From Chamaelirium japonicum (Eukaryota; Streptophyta; Magnoliopsida; Liliales; Melanthiaceae), in contig OX393553.1 in assembly GCA_947650365.1 (NCBI GenBank), positions 66,839,611-66,903,610 on the forward strand: DNA of 64,000 nt, written 5' to 3'. The notes under the pieces were generated by a model. It saw nothing but the letters and a program-made list of their open reading frames with translations, made no database searches and was not told the origin of the DNA. Numbering within the stretch: the first letter of the stretch is position 1; each line of letters opens with the position of its first letter. Shown here piece by piece: positions 47,794 through 60,924 of this stretch. The translations under genes were made by a program, and so were the position numbers.

Positions 47794-48318
47794 TAGGGGT
47801 GAGAGTCGGTTTTGTTGGTCGGCTTCAGTGCCAATTTATTTTTTTTTTTTCGGTTTTCGAAAAATCAAAACCAAAACCGAAATGGTCTGTTTTTGTCAGT
47901 TTGGGGTAATCGATTTTCGGTTCGATTTTGGTTGATATGAGTTATGCTAGAGCCCTTGGCTCTTGAATCTTGATTGTCAGTTCAGTGCATCACAAATCAG
48001 TGGATGATTGTGTCCTTACATAGTACCGAAATGAAAGTTTAAAGCAAAATCAACCGACATTCACTCTTTTGCTGCGGCTCGTAGGTTTGGTGCGGACTGC
48101 GGAGTGCTGCGTGGCCACAGTGGCCGCTGGGTTTATGATTTAAGGAGTTGGATCGGTTTTTTCGGTTTCGGTTCGGTGTTCCATACCCTGGACCCGAAAC
48201 CAAAACTGATTTAATTGGTTTAGTCGGTTCGGTTTGATGCTCGGTTCGGTTATTTCGGTTAAATTTTGATCGGTTTCAGTTTGGTTAGGCGGTTCGGGTC
48301 GGTTTTTGCATAGCCCTA
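47794..48318. mobile_element. Non-autonomous hAT element (copy 2 of the ACCGA-rich family)
   Basis: It is inverted relative to the copy at 12548-13106. It starts TAGGGGTGAGAGTCGG and ends GCATAGCCCTA. The 8-bp flanks GTTCCAAG (47786-47793) and GTTCTAAG (48319-48326) match at 7 of 8. The middle (CTCTTGAATCTTGATTGTCA) is the reverse complement of the first copy's middle. It has a short extra GC-rich patch near 48075-48125. Confidence 0.87.
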
Positions 48319-48326
48319 GTTCTAAG

Positions 48327-49568
<1,242 letters not shown>

Positions 49569-49746
49569 AGGTAAACCCTCTGCATAGTTACAAATAAATA
49601 AAGATATCCTAACTGAAACTACTTATCATGTAATCATCCGTGTGTGGTAACAATGCTTTTTTGAGGGGACGGAGATAGCGAGAGGGCGATCCCGAGGCTC
49701 CTCGAGAACCAGGGAGATCCGGGGGAGATCTAGGGGAAAGTCTCCC

Positions 49747-51632
49747 ATGCCCGATTCCCACCGTCCTGTAGGCTCTGCAGCACGCTCCCGAGGTGCATCG
49801 AGATCAGGGGATAGGGCTCTCGGGGGGAGGGGTTCTGGAGGAGGAGTGGAGGCGAAGCGTCGTTCCCGAGATAGGCGTCTCGGGGGCGCTTCAAACCCAT
49901 CCTCGTCGACGACCTCCCATCAGAGAGTCTCATTTTCCGATATCTTGCGCCGTCCGGCCCGATCTACGGCGAGATCGAGTTCTAGGGTTCCGCCCAGCCT
50001 TTCTTCTCGGCCTTTTCGCAGAGGGCCTCTAGTGCGACGCTGCCATCGGTGCGGCGAGCAAGATCACGCTGTTGCGGCCTGCCAGAACCCTCTCGTCTGC
50101 TTTGCCTGTGGGAAGGTAGGGCACACTTCCCACCGGTTCGGGATGGCTCGTTCCTCAGGTTCTACAGGGTCTTCTGCTCGGGTTCAGGGGCCTCAATGGA
50201 GCTGCCGGTAGATCCACGGCGGGAGGAGATGATGGAGGTGCTGAATAGATCCGGGGTCTGCCGGGTCTTCCGGAGGGCTGTAACGGCGGTGGAGTTATCC
50301 GGGCACCTCCGGCACGCTTGGCAAGGATCCTGGGAGTGGCCAGCGCAGGAGATTGGGAACGGCGAGTTTCTTGTGGAATTCCCCTTCCGTCAGTTTCTGG
50401 AGATCGAGGTTGGTCGGGGTGTGCGGGATCTGGGAGCGGTCTCCGTCTCCTTCCGGCCTTGGGAGGAACTAGCAGGGGCTGTCGGGCGGAGGAGGAGGAC
50501 AGCACTGCGAGTCACGGTCTTCGGCTTGCCTTTCGATGCATGGGGAGATGGATCGCTGCGGGCGCTGCTCGATCCTTACGGCAAGGTGCGGGAGTGCCAC
50601 AACGTCTTCCCTTCGATCTCCCACCGCCGTTTCTGCCAGGCTACAATGCTCTGCTACGAACCAGTCCTGATCCCCCCCTCGGTTCAATTTGCTCACGGTT
50701 GTGGAGTGTTTCAGGTTCGGCTCTCCACTCAGGTGCTAGGTGACTGCACTTCGCTCCCTCCTCCCCCCCTTGGGCATCTGCCTCCCTTGGATCACGGCTT
50801 CGGTGATAGGATGCCCGCCGGCGAGCCAGTAATTCCTCTGGGATTCGGTCCACTGGTGGTCTCGCCGCAGCCCACTCGGTTCAGACAACCGTGTACCGGG
50901 CCACCACGGTATCCTGGTGCGCCAGCTGCAGGGAGTGATCCGGCGGGAGGAGAAGCGAGCAGCAGCCAAGAGCCAGGTACGCCATCCCTGCAGCAATTCT
51001 CCCAGGGTGCAGGTATTGTTTCGAACCTCGAGTTGGGCGCGAATGGTGACGTTGGCCTTTTTTCGGTCGAGGGGGCGCACGTTGCTTGTTCTGCCCACAA
51101 CGTTGCCCCCCCTGCTGATTTGCATGAGGGAATCCATGTGGGGTTGGAGGAGGAGGGCCCCCCCTTGGGCCCCCAGGTGGAGGGTGCTCCTTTTAGTTTG
51201 GATAGCCCCATCATGGGGATTCCTCAGCTTCCTAACCTTGGTGTCAACAGTAGGGATGTGACAGGTTCGGGGGACGGGGTGCAGAGGACCGTAGCTGTGC
51301 AGTGCGCAGACCATGGGAGACCGGAGGCTTCGTCAGAGTCGGCGGGAGCGGCTCAGTTTCAGTCGGCTAGGAGGAGCTTCAGGTAGATTTTGCAGCGTTC
51401 CTCGGATGACCCTCTGCTTGCCCAAGCTCTCGTACGGTCCAAGATGCGCCTTCTGGATTTGGATCAGGCGGATCCCTCTGTGTCCCTTCCCCTTTCTCTT
51501 TTGGAGGATGATGTAATTCTTGACATTGCTAGGAAGTGTGGTTTCATCACTACCCCTGAGCTAGATAGTGTGCGGTTTTTTCTTGATTCTATCAGGGCTC
51601 TGGAGGAGAAGAGGGCGAAGTTGGCCTCCTGA
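49747..51632 (+). pseudogene. LINE ORF1 (zinc knuckles and RNA-binding domain)
   Basis: ATG at 49747. An Arg/Ser-rich N-terminus is followed by CHRCGEQDHAVAAC and CFACGKVGHTSHRF zinc knuckles at about 50040-50135; the second has F for its last Cys. The frame ends at 50211. The next frame (-1) overlaps it, with an ATG at 50196, and holds a DUF4283-like RNA-binding region (ELSGHLRHAWQGSW, VTVFGLPFDAW, LLDPYGKVRECHNV). A TAG at 51384-51386 interrupts this frame, which continues to 51632 (EEKRAKLAS). The role is to coat LINE RNA. The overlap may be a mutation or two ORFs. Confidence 0.75.
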
Positions 51633-51687
51633 GTGGGCTAGCTTTGGGTTGTGGTTGTGGTTGTGGGTGTGGAGTCTTTTTTGTTCT

Positions 51688-54600
51688 ATGAAGATTTTAT
51701 CTTAGAATGTCAGAGGCCTGGGGAAATCAGAGAAGAGGAGAGCGGCCATTTCTTTTGCCTCTATTCACGATGTGGACATCATCTGTATCCAGGAGTCGAA
51801 GCGGGAGAAGCCGACGAGCCATTTTTTCCGTTCGCTCAGTACTAGGAAGATTGCTAAGTGGGAAGCTAAGGATGCTACAGGCGCGTCGGGAGGCATTCTT
51901 ATAGGGTTCAGTGATGACCTTTTCTTATTGAAGAGCACGAATGTTGGGGTCTTCTCTCTTTCTCTGGTTCTTCAGAATCGTTTAGATGGCGTGGAGTGGA
52001 TGCTGTCTTCGGTTTATGGCCCCACGGATCACAGTAGGGGAGACGACTTCTGGACGGAGCTGTTCGTGCTTAGGACAAATTTTCAGGGGCCTTGGGTCAT
52101 CGCGGGGGACTTCAATGTCACGCGAGGGTCGACGGAGCGACTTCACAGTGGTGGAGATGTTTCGGCAATGATGGCTTTCTCCTATTTTATCCGGCACCAG
52201 GAGCTCATTGATCTCCCTCTGACTGGGCGTATCTTTACGTGGAGTAATAAGCGAGAGGATCCCATCCTGGCCCGGCTGGATAGGTTCTTGATCTCGTCGG
52301 AATGGGACGTACTTTTTCCGGGTTCTATTCAGGCAGGGCTGGCCTCCTGCGTTTCTGATCACGCTCCGATCCTCCTCTCTACAGACTCGATTTCTCCTGT
52401 CCGGCCCCCCTTTAGGTTCAAGGCTATGTGGTCGATGGAGGAAGGTTTCAAGGACCTGCTGGCTGGTTGGTGGATAGAAGCAGGCCGGGTTAAGAACTCG
52501 GCCTTGAATATGGAGAGGAAGCTCAGGTACATTAAGAAGAAGCTGCAGTGCTGGAGCAAGGCCCATTTCGGTAATATTCTAAGGCAGAAGGCCTAAACCT
52601 AGGCTGGGATTCAAGTTCTGGAGGTGAAGGGAGAATCTGCCAACCTTACATTGCCGGAGTCCGCGAGGTTAAAAGAGCTGAATGAGAATCTTGTGCTAAT
52701 CTTGAGGAAGAAAGAGGAGATATGGAGGCAGCGTTCGAAGGATCAGTGGGTGAAGTTGGGGGATGCGAATACCTCTTACTTCCACAGGGTAGCTAACGCT
52801 CGGAGGAGGAAGAACTTTCTGACCTCTCTGTGGCATGAGGAACGAGAGTTGTCGACCACGGCGGATATCTTGGAGGCAGCCACTTCCTTTTTCAAGACCT
52901 CGTTCTTGGAGTCGGAGGCTCCAACGGGGATTTCCTTTGATTGGAGTGGTGCGGATTTTCCGAGGATACCAGGTGGTTCAGGCATTGATGCGGAATTTAC
53001 AGACGAGGATTTCCGGAGGGCTGTCTTTCAATCCAAAGGAGATGGGGCCCCGAGTCCAGATGGGTTCCCAATGTCCTTCTACCAGGAGTACTGGGACATG
53101 TTGGAGAGCGACCTCTGCCGGCTGCTACGTGACTTCTTCTCGGGCAAGGTGCGTCTTCACTGCCTGAACCACTCGTGGATTATCCTCCTCCCTAAGAAAT
53201 CTTCTGCAGAGACTATTCGGGATTACAGGCCGATCTCCCTCTCGAACTGTCTCTACAAGATTATTTCGAAGGTCTTAGCCAATAGGCTAGCGGACAACAT
53301 CTCCCTGCTTGTCTCTCCCTCCCAGACCGCTTTCATCAAGGGGCGTTTGATCCTAGACAGTGTAGCGGTGGCTCATGAGACGATTTTTCACCTTCGCGAG
53401 TCTGGTGAAGAGGGAGTTTTGCTGAAGATCGATTTTGAGAGGGCTTTTGATCAAATCAGGTGGGATTTCTTGCTTGACCTTTTGCGGGCCAAAGGCTTCT
53501 CTAGTGGTTGGCTGGGGTGGATTAGAGAGATCTTGGTTTCCTCGAAGTTATCTTGTCTGATCAATGGGGAGCAAGGCAAGGACTTCAAGGTGTACAAGGG
53601 GCTAAAGCAGGGGTGCCCGCTATCCCCTTACTTGTTCATTCTGGTGGTGGATGCCTTCGATGCCGCAGTCCGTAAGGCGAATGCAAAGGGGCTGGTTAAG
53701 GGAGTGGGCGGTCACGGTTGGACTACCTCTAATCTGCACTATGTTGATGACTCTCTCCTATTCACTGCGGCTTGTCCATTCCAGATGGTCTCACTCAAGA
53801 TCCTCCTCTACGGTTTGGAGCTGACTTCGAGCCTGAGGATCAATTTCCAGAAGAGCAGCCTTTACTACATCGGTTCAGGGGATGCAAGCAGCGGGTTGGC
53901 CAGGCTCTTGAACTGTAAGGTGGCGTCCCTGCCAATGAAGTATCTAGGGCTGCCTATCAGTGACAGAGCACTGCGGCGAGAGGATTGGGAGCAGCTGATT
54001 CTCAACATCGAGAGGAGACTGGAGGGCTGGAAAGGTAGATTTCTATCTTCGGGGAGGAGGCTTGTGCTGGTGAACTCGGTTCTCTCCTCTATTCCCTGCT
54101 ACTATCTTTCCTTTTACTACCTGTCGTCTTGGGTCATTGACCGGATTGACAAGATTTGGCGATCATTCCTTTGGCATAGGGTGGGTGCTAGCACAGGCGG
54201 CTACAACCTGATGAGATGGGACCAGGTTTGCCTTCCGAAGAAGATGGGTGGTCTGGGAGTCCTTGACCTACATAGATTCAATATCTCCATGTTGGGGAAA
54301 TGGTGGTGGCGACTGCAGCAGGGGACAGTTGGATCCTGGCGGGACGTCATCCTGGCTAAGTATTTTAGGAGGTTCTCTCCTCTGCAAGCGCGGGGTCGAG
54401 TGTCCGGCCGGATTTCTCATTTTTGGAGGGGCATTCTCAGGGTCAAAGATTTATACAGGGAGGCTACTACGCTTGTGCTAGGAGATGGGAGAGACATTAG
54501 ATTCTGGAGGGATACTTGGTTAGGGGACAGACCCCTGGAGCAACTCTTCCCAACACTTTTTTCTTTGGCCAGGAACAAGGGAGCTTCAGTCCGATCCCAG

Positions 54601-55320
54601 GCTTGCAGAAGGCAAGGGTCTATCAGGTGGCGTTTGAGCTTCATTGCTCCCTTGAATCATGATAGTCAGCGAGAGCTGCAGGACCTTCTTTTGATTCTCC
54701 AGGCGGCTTCGTTCAGGCCAGTTCGGGATGAGGTTCGGTGGAGCGGCACATCTTCAGGAGTTTTCTCAGTTCGATCTTTCTACGATCATCTCCTGCCTCG
54801 GGTGCAGCGGCACGAGCCGTCTAAGGCCATTTGGAAGTCGAGGGCTCCCTCGAAGGTTCAAATCTTTTCCTTGTTGGCTTCGAGGAATAAGATTCTGACA
54901 AAGGCAAATCTGATGCGGCGTCGTCACCCTCATGCAACGGATGCTTCCTGCACCTTCTGCGCCTCAGAAGAGGAGACGTCCTCACATCTTCTGCTCGGAT
55001 GCCCTTTTGCTAGGGTCCTGTGGGATCACTTTGAGAGTAAGGCAGGACTTTCTTCGCACCCCAGGTCCCTTAGAGGACTTTGGACTTCTTGGAGGAGGAG
55101 GAAAATCCCGGTGGAGATCCGAAAGCCGTGGGACATTTTGGTCATGGCAATCGTGTGGGTTATCTGGCTTGAGCGGAACAGCAGAATCTTCAACGGTAAG
55201 TCTGTAGGGCAGGATAAGTTGCGGCACTCGGTGATTTCCTTTTTCAACGCTTGGATTGTGCCTTGGAGAGATAAACTTGGGCCGGAGGCTACCTGTTTTT
55301 GTAACAACCTGTTATCTTAG
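51688..55320 (+). pseudogene. LINE ORF2: endonuclease and reverse transcriptase
   Basis: 1211 codons from ATG 51688 in a single frame. The apurinic-type endonuclease at 51690-52400 has NVRGLG, IQESK, SSVYGP, GDFNV, RLDRFLIS and SDHAPI. The RT at about 53000-54000 has DYRPISLSNCLYKIISK, LKIDFERAFDQIRWDF, GLKQGCPLSPYLF and YVDDSLLF, with catalytic Asp pair intact. A C-terminal zinc-binding region (CTFC ... HLLLGCPFA) is at about 54950-55010. There are three premature stops: TAG 51703 (where W is expected in LSWNVRG), TAA 52594 and TAG 52600. Confidence 0.92.
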
Positions 55321-55401
55321 CTTTTAATTACTTCTGGTTGGGGTCCGCCAAACCCTCCCTCCTTAAGGAGGGGTTCTCAAAAAAAAAAAATCATCCATGT
55401 G

Positions 55402-55663
55402 CCTGAAAACTTGTACCTAACTCAAGATTCATCTCACCATTCTTCACACAGGTAGGGGAGTCGATCCTAACTATTCATATGATTAACATGCTACTAAAAA
55501 TATTGTCTGAACATATTAACTTGTACTGTTATTACGAAAAAGTGTGGAAATATTGACTAATTGTCGACGTAGAGCTTGCCCGGCTAAGGCCAAAATGACT
55601 ATGGGTGTGGGACTTCCCTAGCTGCGGCCTGAACGACCCTACGTGTGGGGCTTGCCTTAAAAA
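55402..55663. repeat. 40-bp tandem repeat, left part
   Basis: Units with GGCTAAGGCCAAAATGACTA and TGTGGGACTTCCC begin at about 55575. Related units resume at 56150-56250 after the hAT element. 55402-55560 shows nothing recognisable. Confidence 0.6.
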
Positions 55664-55664
55664 T

Positions 55665-56145
55665 TAGGGGTGGCAATTCTTGACCCAACCCGAAGTTAGC
55701 GGGTTTGGGTTTGGCCGAAACGGGTTCGGGTCATAAACAGGTCGACCCGATTGACCCGTTTATTTAATGGGTCGGGTTCGGGTTTGTACTTATAACCCAA
55801 TTGACCTGAGTTGACCCATTTAAAAAATTGGTCGTGTCAACCCGACCCGACCCGACCCGAACCAACTCGAGCCAACCGGCCCAATCCGACTTGTCTTGAC
55901 CCAACCAGACAGGTTTACAAGGGTTCTGTTGACCCAGTCCGAGCCAACCCAACCCGACACGACCCGACCCGTTTAGTAAACGGGATAAACGGGTCGGGTC
56001 AACCCGTTTATTAGGCGGGTCGGGTTTGGGTTTAAGTTTTTGACCCGTTTATTAAACGGGTCGGGTTCGGGTTGGGTGTTTTGCCCTTATACATATGTCT
56101 CAACTCGACCCGAACCTGACCCGACCTGACCCATTGCCACCCCTA
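55665..56145. mobile_element. Non-autonomous hAT element rich in GACCCG motifs
   Basis: The ends are TAGGGGTGGCAAT and, inverted, TAGGGGTGGCAATGGG. The 8-bp flanks TTAAAAAT (55657-55664) and TTGAAAAT (56146-56153) match at 7 of 8. The interior is almost entirely CCCGACCCG/CGGGTCGGG arrays. It is inserted inside a tandem-repeat unit. No transposase. Confidence 0.85.
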
Positions 56146-56153
56146 TTGAAAAT

Positions 56154-56879
56154 GACCATCGACTTGGAGTTTGTCTGGCTAAGGCCAAAATGACTCTGGG
56201 TTTGGCGCTTGCCCGACCGAGGCTAAAATGACTATGGATGTGAAACTTTATCCCATGCAGGGAGCCCAAAAGTGTTTTCGGTTGATCAATACTTTCATAT
56301 TATATAATAATATCACTTGATATTTAAAATTATTGTAAGTTTATAAATGTTTGGCTGAATAATTAAGTTAATCACGAACCTATTGGGTCTATGTTGTTGG
56401 TTAATAATCACCCCCATACTGATGAATATGTTGTAGATACCAACCATGCATGAGTTGAGGTTGGATTAGAGGGAGAGGACCCGGAGGATGTTGGAGACCC
56501 GGTCTACGAACCCTACCTAGAAGTAGCATATGGCGGGGAGGAAGCTTTTGAAGACTTGAAGAAATCATTATATGTATTTTGTTTTCTTGAGAAGCAATGT
56601 AATAAACCTTTTGGTATTAATATAAGAGTTATACTTCCCTATTATTTGAGTATGGAAATTAGTGGTACTAAGTTGCTCCTTCTAACACCCTAATGTTTAA
56701 TGGTTTGATTAAATTATAAAATATTGGGGATTGTATGGTTGCACATTGGGGAGTAATAAAGAGGAGCAACAATCGGTGGAGGTTCGTGATGAGCCTACTA
56801 ATTGTTTAATCTAGGCCAAAAAGAACCAACAAACCTCCAAATCGGTTTGGATGAGAAGATAAGGCTAGCTAAGCTTGTT
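56154..56879. other. Repeat units and noncoding sequence
   Basis: 56154-56240 holds two further units of the 40-bp repeat. 56280-56879 is AT-rich with no supported gene. Some of it may be remnants of the copia integrase tail (GGAGAGGACCCGGAGG near 56470). Confidence 0.4.
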
Positions 56880-57888
56880 AATATGCTCTCATGGTGATTG
56901 AAGATGATCCATCAAGCTTTGAAGAAGCAGATGCAAGCATTGACCGGAAAAGGTGGATGCATGATATGGTGGAGAAGATGAAAAGTATTAAATCCGTTTG
57001 GGAGTTGGTCCCAAAGCCCAAAGGGAGAAAGGTGATTAACTCCAAGTGGGTGTATCGGAAGATTGAAAGAAGGTATGCAAAAAAAATGAGGCTCTGAAGT
57101 ACAAAGCATGATTAGTTGCAATGGGGCTTTCTTAGAAGAAGGTTGTAGATTATGATGAGATATTCTCTCTAGTAAAAAATCATATCTCTATATCCATTTT
57201 GCTAGCTCTCGAAGTGCACCACGATATGAAAGTTTAACAATTTGACATGAATATGACATTTTTTTACGACAGATTGGAGGAGAAAATTTATATGGCACAA
57301 CTGGATGGGTTCGTCGAATCGGGAAAATAAGATCGACTTTGTGTGTAGATTGAAGAAGTCGATTATCGAGCTTATTCAATCTCTACGGTAATGGTACAAG
57401 CTCTTTGACTCCTTCATGATCCAAATCGGCCACAAGAGAGGTGAGTTTGATTGGTGTGTCTACTTATGAGTTTATAATGATGGCAATATGGTGGTGTTGA
57501 TGTTGTAGACATGCTCATTACATGTTGGGACTTGACAAATATCAAAGAATTCAAGTGCATATTGAGTAAGGGGTTCGAAATAAAGGATCTTGGTGGTGCC
57601 AAGAAGATCCTAAACATGGAAATACGAAGAAATCGAGAGGCCAGGAAGCTTTAGTTGTATCAAAAAATGTATAATTGAAAGGTTCTTGAGAAGTTAAAAA
57701 AGAATGAAGCAAAGCCTATATCTACTCCATTGGCTTCACACCATGTGTTGAGTATGAAGCAAAGTTTGCGTGCCCATCGAAATTGAGATGGAAGAAATGA
57801 AGAAGATTACGTATGAAAATGTCGTTGGGTGTTTGATGTATGCTATAGTATGCATGATGTCGAACTTGGCTAAAGCTATGCACATGGT
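56880..57888 (+). pseudogene. Ty1/copia reverse transcriptase, decayed
   Basis: It opens with EDDPSSFEEADAS and SVWELVPKPKGRKVINSKWV, the standard start of copia RT. Later in broken frames come motifs matching the fragment at 45484 (NDGNMVVLML; ITYENVVGCLMYA; LAKAMHMV). It stops abruptly at 57888, where another element's LTR begins in the middle of the motif that continues as AMSMVSKYM in the relative. Confidence 0.8.
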
Positions 57889-59776
57889 TGTTGGAATTGG
57901 ATCCGCTTATCAGAGTCACATCGGAAGCAAAAGATAGATCCGAAGATCATACAATGTATGTTTCATTACAATTAATTCTACAAAACAATCTACATGCAAA
58001 TTTATGATCTTAGCATATGTGCGGACACCCTAGAGGCATACTACGATCTACTGAAGACATGCATGCATCTAGTTAGGTGTTTAGAATCATCATACCTTTT
58101 GGATTTATGATCCGGAGAGAACGGAATGATGATGAACCACACGTGAATCGCAAGGGAAGCTGTCGGATAGCACCTTGTCCTTTGTAAATTGAGGAATCCT
58201 CAAAATCCCGTCTCTGAGTGCAATGATTACGAGCCGACGGAGGAATTTGTTGCGAAGACGACGGCGTGCCGGTAGATCTCCTCCTTCTCTTTCTCTCTTC
58301 TTCCTTCTCCTTTCTTCCTCCTTCTTCTTCCTTCTTCCTCTTTCTTCCTTGGCCGAAACCTTAGAGAGGGAGAGAGGGAGAGGGGGGCGGTTTTTCTGGA
58401 GAGGGGAGGCACTTAAGGCCGACCCCTCCCCCTCCTCTATACATACAGGGCCGGTTTTAGGGTTTCCAAGTGTCTATCGTGAAGTCTGGATGAAAACGCC
58501 CTTCACGAAAAGTGAAAAACTGAAAGAGAGGTTGAGTGAGGTGCGCTACTCGGAATCGAGTTCCGTCAGCGCCTATGAGCTCCTGGAATTATTCTGCTCA
58601 TTCTAAGATCCATATTCAATATGTTTTGAGCCATATTTCAGTATTTACCAAAATACCCCTACGGCCCCTAACATATGTGAATTAGGTTCTTAGGCTCCGG
58701 GCTTACGCTCCATCGCGCTACTTCGCATCCAACGTATCCAACCAGGTCAGGGAACAATTCCTATACGCAACGACAGGGTGGAACCTTCAGGGTTCGGGAT
58801 CTCTAGCTCCAACCGGATCCCTGATTAACTATTCCGGTGACACACCGAAAGTTCCGTTAATCAGCCATAATCCGATTAACTCGCGTAGCCACCCAGAGTG
58901 CGACGCGAGTTGAACTCTAGTGATCCTAAACTTATATTACTCCCTCGTAACCCTGTTCTCTACTATACTCTGATAATCCTTAGTCCCTTTTATTACTGGT
59001 GCCATGATACGACTCGGGCGGTGGGGAGCACCGTCAGATCTCGATCGATCATCTAACTAGGGTTTGATGACTTGTCATCTATAACACCACACACCTTCCG
59101 GTGCTATTCCTAACATCCGGAACATCGTCAGTCATGCTGACAACCACCAAGCCTGGGTTAATTGTGTGGACAAATTGACTCATCAAAATGCACACATCCA
59201 ATACTGGACGTCGGATAACCTGTAAGGATTACATGTCACTCAAGCGCCAGCCGGGTAACCCAATATACCGTGGTATTGGACTATGGAAGGTCCACACACA
59301 TTGGCACATCAAAGCACCACACAACTGGTTGGCCCAATGAACATGGTCCCTCAGGGTTAAGGACAGATTATCTATAGTAGTAAGACGGTTTATGCACCAG
59401 TGTCTGAATCACTGAACTGTGCATCGTCTTGGTTCCTGTTCAACACGATCATCGTGCTTAGTCAGGTGAATGGGAATCCTGCGTTCCCGTGGTGGAGACT
59501 TCACCATATCCTCTACCTGCCAACAACTTATTCTCGGTGAAGCGACCGGCTTCACCTATGCTGTGAACTAGTTCTATGTCTACACATAACTGGTCCACTG
59601 GGTCTCCCAAGCATGGATCCACCATGCGCCTCAGTGGCCTACTATGTTCCCTAGGGTCCTTTATTATATGTGAATTAACATATACCATAGTAGTATTCTA
59701 ATTAAAGCAATAACCAAAGGCATCTTTATTAATGTTAATACAGAAAATCCACGCTAAGGACACATAAGCTACAACA
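57889..59776 (-). repeat. Copia LTR (minus-strand element), 1888 bp
   Basis: Bounded by TGTTGGAATTGGATCC and ACATAAGCTACAACA, with inverted ends TGTTG/CAACA. On the minus strand the LTR is preceded by AAGTGGGAGAT, a typical copia polypurine tract, and by the end of pol. It contains CACCCAGAGTGCGACGC, shared with the solo LTR at 60925-63256. The left border cuts the copia RT fragment at 57888. Confidence 0.87.
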
Positions 59777-59790
59777 ATCTCCCACTTGAC

Positions 59791-59958
59791 CTAGCAGGGA
59801 ACAATAGTGTTAACTCCCATGGCATCCACGTGCTTCTCAAAAGCCTTGGTCGGTAACATCTTTGTGAAAGGGTCCGCCATTTTATCTGCAGACGTCACCT
59901 GAGTCACTGTAACCTCCCCTCGCTTCTGCAAGTCCTGGATAATGTAGTATCTCCGCGC
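59791..59958 (-). pseudogene. End of copia RNase H, truncated
   Basis: On the minus strand it reads RYYIIQDLQKRGEVTVTQVT, then SADKMADPFTKMLP and FEKHVDAMG, then a stop (TAG at 59793-59791), directly before the polypurine tract. Only the last ~55 residues remain. Upstream sequence changes abruptly at about 59958 to GC-rich DNA of another element. Confidence 0.85.
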
Positions 59959-60657
59959 CCGGCGCTGCGCCCCGCGCCTGAACCCGCCGACCACCACAAC
60001 CCGTGCCATAGCCGACACCGCCCGCGCTGCCCCGCGCCAGCCGCCGCCGCAACACCCTGCGCTCTGGACACCGTGCCCGCGCCCGCACGACCGTCCGCCC
60101 GCTTGTGCTCCGTGCGCGCCGCCGCCGCTGCCCCTGCTCTCTGCGCGTGCTGCTTACGCCCGTGCGCCATGCGCCGTCGCCGCTGCCGCTACGCCACCGC
60201 GAACCAGAGGAACTAGAGGAAGAAGAAAAAGAAAGAAAGAAAGAAAGAAAAAGAAAAGAAAAGAAAAAAAGAAAAAGAAGAAAGAAGAAGAAGAAAGAAG
60301 AGGAAGAAAGAAGAGGAAGAAGGCGGTCAACACCTCAGTCGCGCTCCTCCATCCTCCTCGCCGTGGTCATCGTTGCCCCTTCACTTCGAGCCCACCTTCG
60401 CAACAATCTTTAAGTCGCGCACCATCACCGCCGCCACCGGTGGTCTCCAAAAGCAAGTCGCGTGCAACCCCAGGCAACACTCTTCCGACGGTAGTCTCCA
60501 AAAGCCAGTAGAGTCTTTGCAAGAGAAAGGTGTTGAATGAAAAGGGTAGGGGCCCTTAAATAAGCCACCAAGCCCATCCAAGAAAGGAATCAAGGACAAG
60601 TGCTCCGCGTTTCGTATATATACAAGTACTCTGCGTTTCCACCAGCGCACTCATCCT
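59959..60657 (+). other. 3' noncoding part of a second Tat gypsy element
   Basis: A GC-rich block (59959-60200), a purine tract (60203-60325) and mixed sequence lead to a polypurine tract (60658-60669). The order is the same as in the first Tat element (10430-11288). It begins where the copia RNase H ends, so it is truncated at its left. Confidence 0.65.
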
Positions 60658-60924
60658 TGAAGGGGCACTTGTAGACACACAAATTGTGTCTAACCCGGAC
60701 TCGACTCACATGCACCTATGCGAAGGCAAACCCGACACGCACTTGGACCCGGACCCGACTTGCATACACCAATGCAGAGGCAAACCCGACATGCACTTGG
60801 ACCCGGACCCGACTCGCATGCACCGACTCGGAGGCAAACCCGACACGCAAACCAGACCCGACCCGCACCAAACAAGGGATCGGGTGGGCCCATCCCCAAG
60901 TGGGGCCCACCCGGCCCTTCTATA

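Larger units (their letters stand above)
49645..55388 (+). mobile_element. L1-type LINE, full length with target duplication
   Basis: ORF1 and ORF2 are followed by a short 3' UTR and an A-run (55379-55390). The flanking duplication AATCATCCGTGTG (49632-49644) and AATCATCCATGTG (55389-55401) matches at 12 of 13. A poly(A) tail and variable-length duplication are signs of target-primed reverse transcription. Both borders are present, so the copy is not 5' truncated. It is inactive because of nonsense codons and an ORF1 frameshift. Confidence 0.93.

Noticed and set aside
60105-60413. Lys/Glu-rich frame of 102 codons
   Set aside because: It is the translation of a purine-only tract in the gypsy 3' region; similar artefacts occur at 11665-11952 and 63226-63466.
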